The notes under the pieces were generated by a model. The model had not been told where the DNA came from. It saw nothing but the letters and a program-made list of their open reading frames with translations, and did not search any database. The position numbers and the translations under genes are program-made. Of a DNA stretch of 64,000 nucleotides, positions 53,768 through 62,412 are shown piece after piece. The first letter of the stretch is position 1. Each line of letters begins with the position of its first letter. The DNA is from Bacteroidota bacterium (lineage in GTDB: Bacteria; Bacteroidota; Ignavibacteria; Palsa-1295): NCBI GenBank assembly GCA_021324735.1, contig JAJPIO010000009.1, positions 124,001 through 188,000 of the forward strand, written 5' to 3'.

Positions 53768-54262
53768 ATGAAGCTATTATTTGGCGTTCTTGCCGTCGCA
53801 TTTATTGCGGGGTGCAATCCCTTCGCGCCGAAGTTAGACGAGACGACGTCGAGTGCTCAGTTTGGCGATCCGCATACGATCGACGGATACTTTCAGGCAT
53901 TCAAATATGCCTATGAGTTTAAGGATACCACCCTGTACGGTACGCTCATCGCGCCCGATTTTATCTTCAGCTTCCGGGATTATAATCTGGGAGTCGATAT
54001 TCAGTGGGGACGTGACGACGAAATGCGAGCGACCGCCGGGCTTTTCGAGAACGCCGATGCGCTTACCTTATTATGGGGAGATATTCTTGACTCCTCCGGC
54101 ACTGCAACATCCTATAACATCACGCGTATCTTTTCGCTCGATGTGACCCTGAACGCGGGCGACATCGAGCACGTCGATGGCCGTGCCGTGTTTCATCTCG
54201 AGCGTCCGACGCCGGCCGATCCGTGGAAAGCCGCAAGCTGGCAGGACGAATCTAATTTGTGA
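53768..54262 (+). CDS. Lipoprotein, NTF2-like in outline
   Basis: ATG 53768 (MKLLFGVLAVAFIAGCNPF) gives a standard lipobox IAGC. The mature part (FQAFKYAYEFKDTTLYGTLI, then FHLERPTPADPWKAASWQDE) looks like a small SnoaL/NTF2-type fold as seen in secreted cargo proteins. It is operonic with the preceding lipoprotein gene. Confidence 0.78.
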   Translation: MKLLFGVLAVAFIAGCNPFAPKLDETTSSAQFGDPHTIDGYFQAFKYAYEFKDTTLYGTLIAPDFIFSFRDYNLGVDIQWGRDDEMRATAGLFENADALTLLWGDILDSSGTATSYNITRIFSLDVTLNAGDIEHVDGRAVFHLERPTPADPWKAASWQDESNL

Positions 54263-54274
54263 CGACAGAATACT

Positions 54275-56080
54275 TTGCCTTCTCTCGCTACCGTTATTAA
54301 TCCGCTAAAGCGTCTCGGACCGTTCGGGACACTCGATTTCATTCGCCGTAAGCTGATTAAGCGCCGCCGCTACGAGCGCATGCTGGAAGCAGTGCCACGC
54401 TCCAAAGCCACCGCATTACTCAAGCAGTTCGGACGCGGGGAGATAGTGCCGCTCCAGCCAGATCTTAAAGTGGTCCTGGAGCGAGCGGAAGCGATGCTAC
54501 GGGATGAGAATCTCTTTTTTACATTTCCGTACCAAACGCGCCTCGAGCGACCGTGGGAATACGATCCCTTCGAGCAAAAGCATTGGCCCCGCCGGCATTA
54601 CACCGAGCAAAAACTTCATGGGCCGGATACGCCTCGAGATGTAAAGATAGTCTGGGAGATCAACCGCTTTAAGGACCTGACAACGCTCAGCCAAGCCGCT
54701 CTCCTCACCGGTGATGAAAAATATGCACGAGAAGCCGAGCGCCGAATTCTTTCGTGGATAGAAGAGAATCCCTTTGCGGGAAGTATCAACTGGGCGAGCG
54801 CGCTCGAGATCTCGATCCGGTTGCTATCGTGGACGGCCACGCTCGTCTTATTGCGAGATTCGGGTTTCGAGGTTCATTCCAGGGCAAGCATTGCGCGGTC
54901 TGTTTACGAACAAGCCGCATACCTTGCTGCCGATCTCTCGATGGATAAAGTGGTGCCGACGAACCACCTTATCGGCGAAGCAGCAGGATTATTCGTTCTT
55001 TGTAATGTATGGGATTTCCCCGATCGTGATACGTACTCGCAAACAGCCCGAGAGATCCTCGAGCGAGAGATCCTTCGCCAAACATTTGCGGATGGTGCGA
55101 CGCGCGAAGCGACCAGTTGGTACCATCAATTTGTCACGCACTTTTTCGATCTCGCCGATCGTGTTTCCACGCGTGAGTTGCAACCGATGAGCGCTGAATT
55201 CCAAGAACGTCTTTCTAAAATGAAGACGTATCTCTCGGCGCTAACAGTGAATGGCGAAGTCATTCGTTACGGCGATGCCGATGATGGCTGGGCGATCTAT
55301 TTCGAGGGCGATGCCGACGCGTGGAAGACGTATCTCTTTGGTCCGGCTACAACGACTCCGGCCTTCGAGCATGGATACTTCCCTGAAGCGGAACAAGCGG
55401 CCATTCATATGGAGAATTCGTTTGCATTTGTCCGCGGAGGCGAGTTCGGTATGGGTGGCGCAGGCTATAGCTCCCACGCGCACGATGATTACCTCAGCCC
55501 GGTCATCTATCTGGGGGGGCTTCCGGTAGTGACCGATCCCGGTACGTATGTTTATAACGGTGATAAAGAATCGCGGGCGAGGTTTCGCGGGGAGACAGCC
55601 CATAATGGGCTGAAGGTCGGACGGGGAAGCGAGGCCGTTCAGCGTATGAATTTTGGATGGCATCGCGTGCGGCCGAACGCGCGACTCTCGAGCGTCGAGT
55701 TCAGTAATGACTATGCGATCGTGCTCGGCAAGTGTGCCGAATGGAATGGTGTATCGCGGAAAGTAATGGTAGGCGGCGCTATCGCCATCGTTCACGATGC
55801 GTTCGAGCACGAGCAAACATCTGCCGAATGGCGCTTTCACCTCGATCCGCAATGGAAGCACGAGTTTACGACCGAACAAGGCTCGCTGGGGTTCTCCAAT
55901 AAGCGTGGCGACCATGTCATGTTCGTCTTTAAAGGCCAATTCGATACAAAGCAGATCGAAACGTATGACTTTTCGCCCTCGTATCGTGTTGAGCAAAAAG
56001 CGCTCGTGATACATCTTACGGCGCAAAAACCGCTGGGGGCCTTCGAGGTCCGTATCGCTCTGGGACCGACCACTGAATGA
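54275..56080 (+). CDS. Heparinase II/III-family polysaccharide lyase-like protein
   Basis: TTG 54275 is used because a stop lies five codons upstream and no ATG suits. The alpha/alpha-toroid part shows WEINRFKDLTTLSQAALLTG, NWASALEISIRLLSW and NHLIGEAAGLFVLCNVWDFP. The beta-sandwich half has GYSSHAHDDYLSPVIYLGGL, VVTDPGTYVYNGDKESRARF and ETAHNGLKVG, with His and Tyr at sites expected for the family. It has no obvious signal peptide. The ATGA overlap with the following flippase gene suggests joint work on a surface polysaccharide. Confidence 0.88.
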   Translation: MPSLATVINPLKRLGPFGTLDFIRRKLIKRRRYERMLEAVPRSKATALLKQFGRGEIVPLQPDLKVVLERAEAMLRDENLFFTFPYQTRLERPWEYDPFEQKHWPRRHYTEQKLHGPDTPRDVKIVWEINRFKDLTTLSQAALLTGDEKYAREAERRILSWIEENPFAGSINWASALEISIRLLSWTATLVLLRDSGFEVHSRASIARSVYEQAAYLAADLSMDKVVPTNHLIGEAAGLFVLCNVWDFPDRDTYSQTAREILEREILRQTFADGATREATSWYHQFVTHFFDLADRVSTRELQPMSAEFQERLSKMKTYLSALTVNGEVIRYGDADDGWAIYFEGDADAWKTYLFGPATTTPAFEHGYFPEAEQAAIHMENSFAFVRGGEFGMGGAGYSSHAHDDYLSPVIYLGGLPVVTDPGTYVYNGDKESRARFRGETAHNGLKVGRGSEAVQRMNFGWHRVRPNARLSSVEFSNDYAIVLGKCAEWNGVSRKVMVGGAIAIVHDAFEHEQTSAEWRFHLDPQWKHEFTTEQGSLGFSNKRGDHVMFVFKGQFDTKQIETYDFSPSYRVEQKALVIHLTAQKPLGAFEVRIALGPTTE

Positions 56081-57405
56081 AGCTTTCCGAACATCTCGAT
56101 AAAGGCATCTGGACCGTTGCCGATAAAACATTGCTCCTGCTCTACGGCTTTGGAGTCATTGTTCTCGTCGTTAACGTCATCCCGGCAGAGGAGTGGGGCG
56201 CATTCTTTCTCTTCCAGTCGATCTTTCTCGTTCTGTGCGTACTCGCCGACTCGATCTTCCTCCAACCGATGGTGAAGTTCGCGACCGAACACGAAGCCGA
56301 GGTGCAACATGTGTTAGCCGGAGGATTCAATCTCTATACGCTTACGATGCTGGGCTCGGGCGTCATCGTTGCACTGTTTTCGTCGGACCTGGCGAAAGTT
56401 TTCACTAGCCCGGAGCTGGGAGCAATGCTTCCGCTCCTGCCACTGCTTATTGCGCTCAGTATCTTTCGGAATGTCGGTATTCGGTATTTGCAGATCGACC
56501 TTCAAATTAACGCGATCTTTTGGGTTGACCTTGCTTTCTTCGGATCAATTCTGATCCTTACGGTACTTGCGAATGCACTCGGGATGTTCCACACGGCGAT
56601 GGACTTCCTCTATCTCAATATCATTGGCGCGACGCTTTCGAGCGTTGTAGCATGTGTCTTTTGTGCGAAAGCTTTTTTCACCATGCCGCTCTTTCGTGTG
56701 CCACGCCATGAGTACACGCGCATGCTATCGTTTGCGAGGTTTCAGGCCGGGACCAGCGCGCTGCTTACGCTTCAGCAGTGGTCGGATGGACTGATCGTCG
56801 GATTTTACTATACACCCAAAGAGGTCGCGATCTACGGTGCGGCAAAGAACATCTATCGCTTTCTCGATGCCGTGCGCGAAGGGGCAACGCTGCTTGTAGT
56901 GCCGATGACCTCGCGCCTGTACACGCAACGCGATCTCACTGGTCTCGGGACGCTCATCGAGAAATTATTATTTCTTGGATTTGCTGTGCTGGTGCCGGTC
57001 TCGTTCATTCTTGCTATTGGCGCGCCGATCATTTTCCGAATTCTCTACCAGGGGCATTACGATGCCGGTGCGGTCGTCTTCCAAATTCTCATTCTCTCCG
57101 GCTTTACGCTGCCGCTCTCGCTTATTGGCACGAACGCGCTTATCGGTATGGGCAAGGCAAAGGGACTCTTCCTCGCTACGCTTGGTGCTGTAGCCTCGTT
57201 CTTTGCGGCAAGCTATATTCTCGTACCACTGATGGCCTCGCGCGGTCAGGCGCTTGCCGTGCTTATCTCGATGACGGTCCTTGCCTTCCTGCAATTCTTC
57301 ACTATGCGGACAGAAGTCGCACTCTCAGCTAAAGGCATCATTCGCCGCGCACGCGATGCAAGAAGGTTTGTAAGGGAGCGAAGAAGTAAAACGAATGAGG
57401 TGTAA
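56077..57405 (+). CDS. Polysaccharide flippase (Wzx/MATE-like)
   Basis: The start overlaps the previous stop by 4 bp. About 12-14 hydrophobic segments are evident (TLLLLYGFGVIVLVVNVIPA, LYTLTMLGSGVIVALF, ...), with the loop FARFQAGTSALLTLQQWSDG typical of the oligosaccharide flippase family. It would move lipid-linked sugars across the inner membrane. With the heparinase-like gene it forms a polysaccharide pair. Confidence 0.85.
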   Translation: MKLSEHLDKGIWTVADKTLLLLYGFGVIVLVVNVIPAEEWGAFFLFQSIFLVLCVLADSIFLQPMVKFATEHEAEVQHVLAGGFNLYTLTMLGSGVIVALFSSDLAKVFTSPELGAMLPLLPLLIALSIFRNVGIRYLQIDLQINAIFWVDLAFFGSILILTVLANALGMFHTAMDFLYLNIIGATLSSVVACVFCAKAFFTMPLFRVPRHEYTRMLSFARFQAGTSALLTLQQWSDGLIVGFYYTPKEVAIYGAAKNIYRFLDAVREGATLLVVPMTSRLYTQRDLTGLGTLIEKLLFLGFAVLVPVSFILAIGAPIIFRILYQGHYDAGAVVFQILILSGFTLPLSLIGTNALIGMGKAKGLFLATLGAVASFFAASYILVPLMASRGQALAVLISMTVLAFLQFFTMRTEVALSAKGIIRRARDARRFVRERRSKTNEV

Positions 57406-57425
57406 GCTTCGAACAAGAGCATAAT

Positions 57426-58499
57426 ATGCGTTGTGTATGTGCCATAATCCTTCTCTTATCTTTTGCTTCTGAGGTAGCTTCAGCCCAGCAATTACCGGAT
57501 AGTGTTGGAGGCGAGCCTCAGGTCATCTTTATGAGAAACCATCATGTGAGTTATTGGAAGCATTACGAAGTTATTTACGACTCTGCTCGCACCGATACTG
57601 TGGTAGAACGTGAATTTCGTTTTTACTTACTGCCGGATAGTAGTATTCGGGAGGTTACCTATTATTCGGGCTCTCCAGAATCATATCTCCTCTATGATAA
57701 GTATAACCGGTTTTTAAAGGATTCTTCCTCTTCAGAGCTTTGGACATCAAAAATACTTTTTGATTCAACCCGGCGAACCTGGTTCACGATAGATACCACG
57801 ATTTACTGGCGCTCCGGCCTCGCTCCCGATACTACAGTGAATAAGAAAGCGAGCTATAGGCTCAAACAGGATAGTACTGTTGCATATCTTGGAGGCGACT
57901 CTATTGTAATAATGTATGATTCTGTTAAAAGGGTGAAAATTGAATCCCACTTCCGCTATGGCGGACCGCAAAGACCGATGGATATCTTTCAGCGTGATTA
58001 TTCTGATAGTCCTCGTGTGCTTACCGATAAGATCGTAGAACGATTCGACCAATATGGTCGGCTGGTATCGAAGGAATTGAGTACGCTGCCTCGGCAAATG
58101 TTCGGTGATCCCCCTTCCAAAAGAGAGTATTATTATACTTTACACGATTATTCGGTCCCGCATCACGAAAGAATCGTGGATTTTAAACTTGCTGAAAATG
58201 GAGACACTCTTCCTGGTAATCAAAGGGATTATGATTCGCTGACTCGTTGTGCTAAAAGTGACTCGTGGAACAGGTTTAAACCGGATCCACGAGATAGTGG
58301 ATGGAATATTAACAGCCCATCCACCACTTGTTTTGATACATCAGGCCGCGTGATCTCGTCGGAGTCGAACGGTATTTATACTACGTATGAATACATCGAA
58401 TCAGCCGATCATACCTTATCCGAGGTTTGGGAATACGAAAACGGTAAACTTAGAAGGTTGGAAGTCGATAAATACGAGTACAACCTTTATAAGCGGTAG
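57426..58499 (+). CDS. Secreted protein of unknown function
   Basis: A signal peptide (MRCVCAIILLLSFASEVASAQ) precedes a charged beta-rich body with repeated 'D-S-x-R/x-W' features (LYDKYNRFLKDSSSSELW, DRYSDSPRV-like, ERFDQYGRLVSKEL) that recall loose RHS/YD-type or secreted antigen repeats. No T9SS sorting domain is present. It is separated from the flippase by 20 bp. Confidence 0.7.
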   Translation: MRCVCAIILLLSFASEVASAQQLPDSVGGEPQVIFMRNHHVSYWKHYEVIYDSARTDTVVEREFRFYLLPDSSIREVTYYSGSPESYLLYDKYNRFLKDSSSSELWTSKILFDSTRRTWFTIDTTIYWRSGLAPDTTVNKKASYRLKQDSTVAYLGGDSIVIMYDSVKRVKIESHFRYGGPQRPMDIFQRDYSDSPRVLTDKIVERFDQYGRLVSKELSTLPRQMFGDPPSKREYYYTLHDYSVPHHERIVDFKLAENGDTLPGNQRDYDSLTRCAKSDSWNRFKPDPRDSGWNINSPSTTCFDTSGRVISSESNGIYTTYEYIESADHTLSEVWEYENGKLRRLEVDKYEYNLYKR

Positions 58500-58537
58500 C
58501 TTATCCTCCATTGACCCGAGAAGCTTTTAGTCGCGAG

Positions 58538-59140
58538 TTACCGACCGCGCTCTGCTCCTCCATACTTGTATTCCCGCGCTTCGCGTGGCATATTCGGCGC
58601 GATCTGTGACATCGGCACTTCGCGGGTGCCTACACGCGCCCATGCCGGACGGTTGCCCGCCTGATCTCTCGCATGCTCGCGCTCTTCGAAGATCACGTGA
58701 CCGTCATTTTCATTATAGGCCCGCGGTACGACGGTGTGCCCATAGGGTACGTTAGTAATAAGACGCTGGTCGCGAGCGATCTGATCGTAATGCTGTTCGG
58801 CCCACGCCGGATAATTGCGTTGGTAATAGGCGTGGTTTTCCCATGGTTCACGTGAATTACGGTCGAGCATGACCACATAGGAATTGTCGAGGTCGACACC
58901 GTAAGGCACTGTCGCGCTGGAGACCCATGCACCATTGTTCTGGTAGTAATACTGACCGCTTCGGGCGTCGTAATACATTCCGTAATCGGGGAAGTAGTAA
59001 TACGGCACGGAAGCCGCATCCGAATAGACCGGCGCCCAGTACGGCGTTGATGCCGTTTGCTGGGATGAACCGCAGGCACTGAGCATCATGACAAAAAATC
59101 CGGTGATGAGAAGAGCGGAGGCTTTAAGTGAATACTTCAT
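58538..59140 (-). CDS. Tyrosine-rich lipoprotein of unknown function
   Basis: ATG 59140 (MKYSLKASALLITGFFVMML, lipobox LSAC) with AAAGG upstream is preferred over the track start. The mature protein is full of Tyr (VPYYYFPDYGMYYDARSGQY), with a WENHAYYQRNYP... and EYKYGGAERGR end. Such Tyr/Pro-rich envelope proteins are seen in these phyla without known function. It is convergent to the preceding gene. Confidence 0.72.
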   Translation of the reverse strand: MKYSLKASALLITGFFVMMLSACGSSQQTASTPYWAPVYSDAASVPYYYFPDYGMYYDARSGQYYYQNNGAWVSSATVPYGVDLDNSYVVMLDRNSREPWENHAYYQRNYPAWAEQHYDQIARDQRLITNVPYGHTVVPRAYNENDGHVIFEEREHARDQAGNRPAWARVGTREVPMSQIAPNMPREAREYKYGGAERGR

Positions 59141-59589
59141 GGTAATACCTTTCTTCAATTAGAAGAGGTATGTCCAAACTCGGTGCCAAATAATGAGTGG
59201 TGAATGCTGAACGGTGAATGGCTAGTGGAGAACGGAGAGTTGAGAATGGAGAATGAAATTCCCCAAAGGGGGAATCAGGAAGTTACAGCTCTTCTTCACT
59301 TCCATTCAGCGTTCATCACTCACCGTTCAGCACTCACCACTCGCGATTCATCCCTCGATTTTTCGGTGCCAATCCCGGCACCAATGGTCGCGGCGGATTT
59401 GTTCGTATATTGTTCTTGTGGATGATGGGCACCTATTCGTAAGGACGATTGATGAGAAATAGGAATCATGGTCCAAATCGGCTTTTCGCAATAAAAATCG
59501 AGAAAGCCAACGCGATTAATGAATCGCAAACAAAACACAAAATCAAATTTTTTTGACTTTAGCTTAAACGCTCGCAACACGGAGAAACT
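59141..59589. other. Intergenic region upstream of recA
   Basis: These 449 bp contain the 148-bp palindromic repeat listed separately and then the recA leader, with GGAG 6 bp before the ATG and a TTGACT word at about 59551. The two track ORFs (59204 and 59253) lie in the repeat and are not convincing. Confidence 0.6.
59195..59342. repeat. MITE-like palindromic element upstream of recA
   Basis: GAGTGGTGAATGCTGAACGG... at 59195-59220 is mirrored at 59317-59342 with 24 of 26 positions matching. The centre contains ATTCCCC-AAA-GGGGGAAT. No transposase is present. The layout is that of a non-autonomous inverted-repeat unit. Confidence 0.75.
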
Positions 59590-60672
59590 ATGTCACTCGA
59601 CCAGGCAACTAAAGAAGCTCGTAAACGTGCACTTTCCATCGCGATGGACGCGATCGAAAAGAACCATGGTAAGGGATCGGTCATGCGTCTTGGCGATCAG
59701 CCGCACGTCAAGGTCGATGTGATCCCGACGGGTTCGCTGTCGGTGGATGCCGCGATCGGTATTGGCGGTGTGCCGCGCGGACGTATCATCGAGATCTTCG
59801 GACCGGAATCCTCTGGTAAAACGACCCTCTGTCTCCACATTATCGCCGAGGCCCAGAAGCGCGGTGGTAATGCGGCGTTTATCGATGCCGAGCATGCGCT
59901 GGATGTCAACTATGCGCGCCGGCTCGGCGTCAATGCGGACGAGCTTATTCTTTCCCAGCCGGAGTTCGGCGAGCAAGCGCTCGATATCTTAGAGCAGCTC
60001 GTTCGTTCGGCTGCGCTCGATGTCATCATTGTTGATTCCGTTGCCGCGCTTACGCCACGAGCAGAAATTGAAGGTGAGATGGGCGATGCCCAAATGGGCG
60101 CGCAGGCGCGCCTGATGTCCCAGGCGATGCGTAAGATCACGGCGGTCATCGGTAAGTCCGGCACGACGGTCATCTTCACGAACCAGCTTCGCTCGAAGAT
60201 CGGCGTGCTCTATGGTAATCCGGAGACGACGACGGGCGGTAATGCACTGAAGTTCTATGCCTCGGTCCGCCTCGATATTCGCCGCCGCGATGTGATCAAA
60301 GAGGGAACGGATATTATCGGTAACCGTGTGCGCGTTAAGGTCGTGAAGAACAAGCTGGCGCCGCCCTTCCGCGAAGTGGAGTTCGACGTGCTCTACAACG
60401 AGGGCATTTCGAAGATGGGTGACATGATCGACGTAGCGATCGAGAATAATATCATTCAGAAGTCAGGCTCGTGGTTCTCGTTCGAAGGTGAGCGTATCGG
60501 TCAGGGCCGCGATTCAGTGAAGGTGTTCCTTAAAGAGAATGCGGATTCGTTCTCGAAAGTCGAAGGTGCCGTCCGAGAGAAGCTTGGAATTTCGATCACG
60601 CCATCGAATGGTGTAATGGCTAATGGTAATGTCGCTGTCGGCGGAGTGATCGAGGAGAAGAAGAAAAAGTAA
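59590..60672 (+). CDS. recA: Recombinase RecA
   Basis: Full-length (360 residues) and canonical: [20 protein letters not shown], Walker [31 protein letters not shown], the loop region [20 protein letters not shown], and [20 protein letters not shown]. It catalyses homologous strand exchange and triggers the SOS response. recX follows 57 bp downstream, the usual pair. GGAG precedes the ATG. I see no certain LexA box. Confidence 0.98.
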   Translation: MSLDQATKEARKRALSIAMDAIEKNHGKGSVMRLGDQPHVKVDVIPTGSLSVDAAIGIGGVPRGRIIEIFGPESSGKTTLCLHIIAEAQKRGGNAAFIDAEHALDVNYARRLGVNADELILSQPEFGEQALDILEQLVRSAALDVIIVDSVAALTPRAEIEGEMGDAQMGAQARLMSQAMRKITAVIGKSGTTVIFTNQLRSKIGVLYGNPETTTGGNALKFYASVRLDIRRRDVIKEGTDIIGNRVRVKVVKNKLAPPFREVEFDVLYNEGISKMGDMIDVAIENNIIQKSGSWFSFEGERIGQGRDSVKVFLKENADSFSKVEGAVREKLGISITPSNGVMANGNVAVGGVIEEKKKK

Positions 60673-60729
60673 TGGCAGCGCCGCAGTGGAACAGAAGATA
60701 AATGCTGAGCCACTGACTTTTACAACGGT

Positions 60730-61398
60730 ATGGAAGGCAAGATCACCTCTATCGTTCGTCAGAAAAAGGATAAGAGCCGAGCCTCTATCTTTTTAGATGG
60801 TGAGTTTGCCTTCGGCGTTTGCGATCAGACTATTGCCGAGTTTCGCCTTCGTAAAGGCGATTACATCGACCGTGAGCTCTTTGAAAAGATATCGGACTTC
60901 GATCTTTTTGTCGAGTCCAAACGGATCGCTCTTGGCTTCCTGAACTATCGCGCTCGAAGTGAGAAGGAGATACGAGATCGACTTCGAAAGGATGACATCC
61001 CCGATGGTATTATTGGAAAGGTCATCGAATTTCTTCTGGAGCATAAGCTGATCGATGATGAGGCGTGGTCCCGAGCGTTCGTTCATGATAAGCTCGCCCG
61101 AAAGCCGATCTCTTCGAAGCAATTGGCGTTCGGAATGTCGCAGAAGGGAATTGATAAGGAAACGATCGAGCAGGCGATCGCTGAATTGAATGGCGAGGAA
61201 AGCGATGAGGACCGAGCGTTAAAAGCTGCCGAGAAGCGTTGGCCTCGTATCCTAAAAAGCGAGGGTGATAATAGAAAGCGCAAGCAGAAATTGTACACGT
61301 TTTTGGCGGGACGTGGGTTCTCATTCGAAGTAAACGATCGGGTCTGGCGAAAATTATCGTCGATGGATGCAGACGTTGAGGGCATCGATTCGATATAA
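60730..61398 (+). CDS. recX: RecA regulator RecX
   Basis: RecX-type three-helix repeats are visible: ALGFLNYRARSEKEIRDRLR, GIIGKVIEFLLEHKLIDDEA, KQLAFGMSQKGIDKETIEQA, and a C-terminal RKRKQKLYTFLAGRGFSFEV. It caps or modulates RecA filaments. Its position directly after recA supports the call. Confidence 0.93.
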   Translation: MEGKITSIVRQKKDKSRASIFLDGEFAFGVCDQTIAEFRLRKGDYIDRELFEKISDFDLFVESKRIALGFLNYRARSEKEIRDRLRKDDIPDGIIGKVIEFLLEHKLIDDEAWSRAFVHDKLARKPISSKQLAFGMSQKGIDKETIEQAIAELNGEESDEDRALKAAEKRWPRILKSEGDNRKRKQKLYTFLAGRGFSFEVNDRVWRKLSSMDADVEGIDSI

Positions 61399-61434
61399 TT
61401 TCCAATACTCGATACTTGGTATTTAGTACGCAAC

Positions 61435-62412
61435 TTGAGTCTCGCTCGCTCCATTCTGATCTTTTTCGGCGCCTTTGTTTTTTCGGCGCTCTTGTGGGCC
61501 TATGTCCGTCTTTCAGCGGCATACGAAGCGGACGTCGATCTGCCTATAAAGCTCAGTGCCCCGAAGGGATTTGCACTCACTTCAGGTCTTCCCGAGCGTC
61601 TTCATGCTCGGGTGCGTGGTGCCGGGTGGCAGATCATACTGATGAGTTTTACGAAGAATGCGGATTTCCGATTCGATCTTACGGATCGGTCGGTTCAGCC
61701 AGCGACTCCACTCGTTTTACATAGCGATGAGATCGCGAATGCTGCGATGCTGCCGAGCGAATTGCGCGTCATGAAGGTCGATCCCGATTCACTCCAGCTA
61801 CAGTTTGGCAAAGCGATCGAAAAGCGGCTGACCGTTGTGCCGCAATTGGACGTAGTGCCAGCGAAGGGCTACACTGTAGTTGGTGAGCCGCAAATTGCTC
61901 CCAGAACGGTTATGGTTACGGGCTCGCAAACGATTCTCGATTCTTTAAATACGATCCCGACCCAGGTGCTCGTTGCGAGCGATGTAAAGGAAGATGTTGA
62001 AAGCTCCCTTCCACTTAGTGATTCGCTCGATAATTTTCTTACAATTCCAAGCTCGAAAATTGCTATCCATGTAGCCGTGCAAGCGCTGGGCGAGCGGAGG
62101 ATGACGAATATTCCTGTTACGGTCGAAGCGTTGCCTCCACAGTTTGATGTAGTATTAATACCTGGCGCGATCAATGTGATGGTACGAGGTGGTGTACAAG
62201 ACCTGGCGAAGCTTTCTTCCGATGCGATTCATGCTCACGTTTCGTATACTCCATTTGTTTTCGATACGGCCCACGCCGTCGAGCCGATCGTCGATCTTCC
62301 GAAGGGTCTGACATTCTTATCGTCGGAGCCGAGCAGCCTTCGTTTTATTCTTCGTCGCAAACCAGAGCAGCCGGTATTATTAAAGCGTCCGAAGCACAAT
62401 GTTAGTCCGTGA
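61435..62412 (+). CDS. YbbR-domain (CdaR-like) membrane protein
   Basis: TTG 61435 starts a single N-terminal membrane segment (ILIFFGAFVFSALLWAYVRL), followed by several YbbR-type beta repeats (VDLPIKLSAPKGFALTSGLP, TVVPQLDVVPAKGYTVVGEP, FLTIPSSKIAIHVAVQALGE). In Firmicutes such proteins regulate the diadenylate cyclase CdaA, but that gene is not in view, so the role here is unproven. The next gene's ATG overlaps its end by 14 bp. Confidence 0.82.
   Translation: MSLARSILIFFGAFVFSALLWAYVRLSAAYEADVDLPIKLSAPKGFALTSGLPERLHARVRGAGWQIILMSFTKNADFRFDLTDRSVQPATPLVLHSDEIANAAMLPSELRVMKVDPDSLQLQFGKAIEKRLTVVPQLDVVPAKGYTVVGEPQIAPRTVMVTGSQTILDSLNTIPTQVLVASDVKEDVESSLPLSDSLDNFLTIPSSKIAIHVAVQALGERRMTNIPVTVEALPPQFDVVLIPGAINVMVRGGVQDLAKLSSDAIHAHVSYTPFVFDTAHAVEPIVDLPKGLTFLSSEPSSLRFILRRKPEQPVLLKRPKHNVSP

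Noticed and set aside
59204-59462. Two small ORFs upstream of recA
   Set aside because: Both lie in or across the palindromic repeat, are mostly its translation, and lack a ribosome site.
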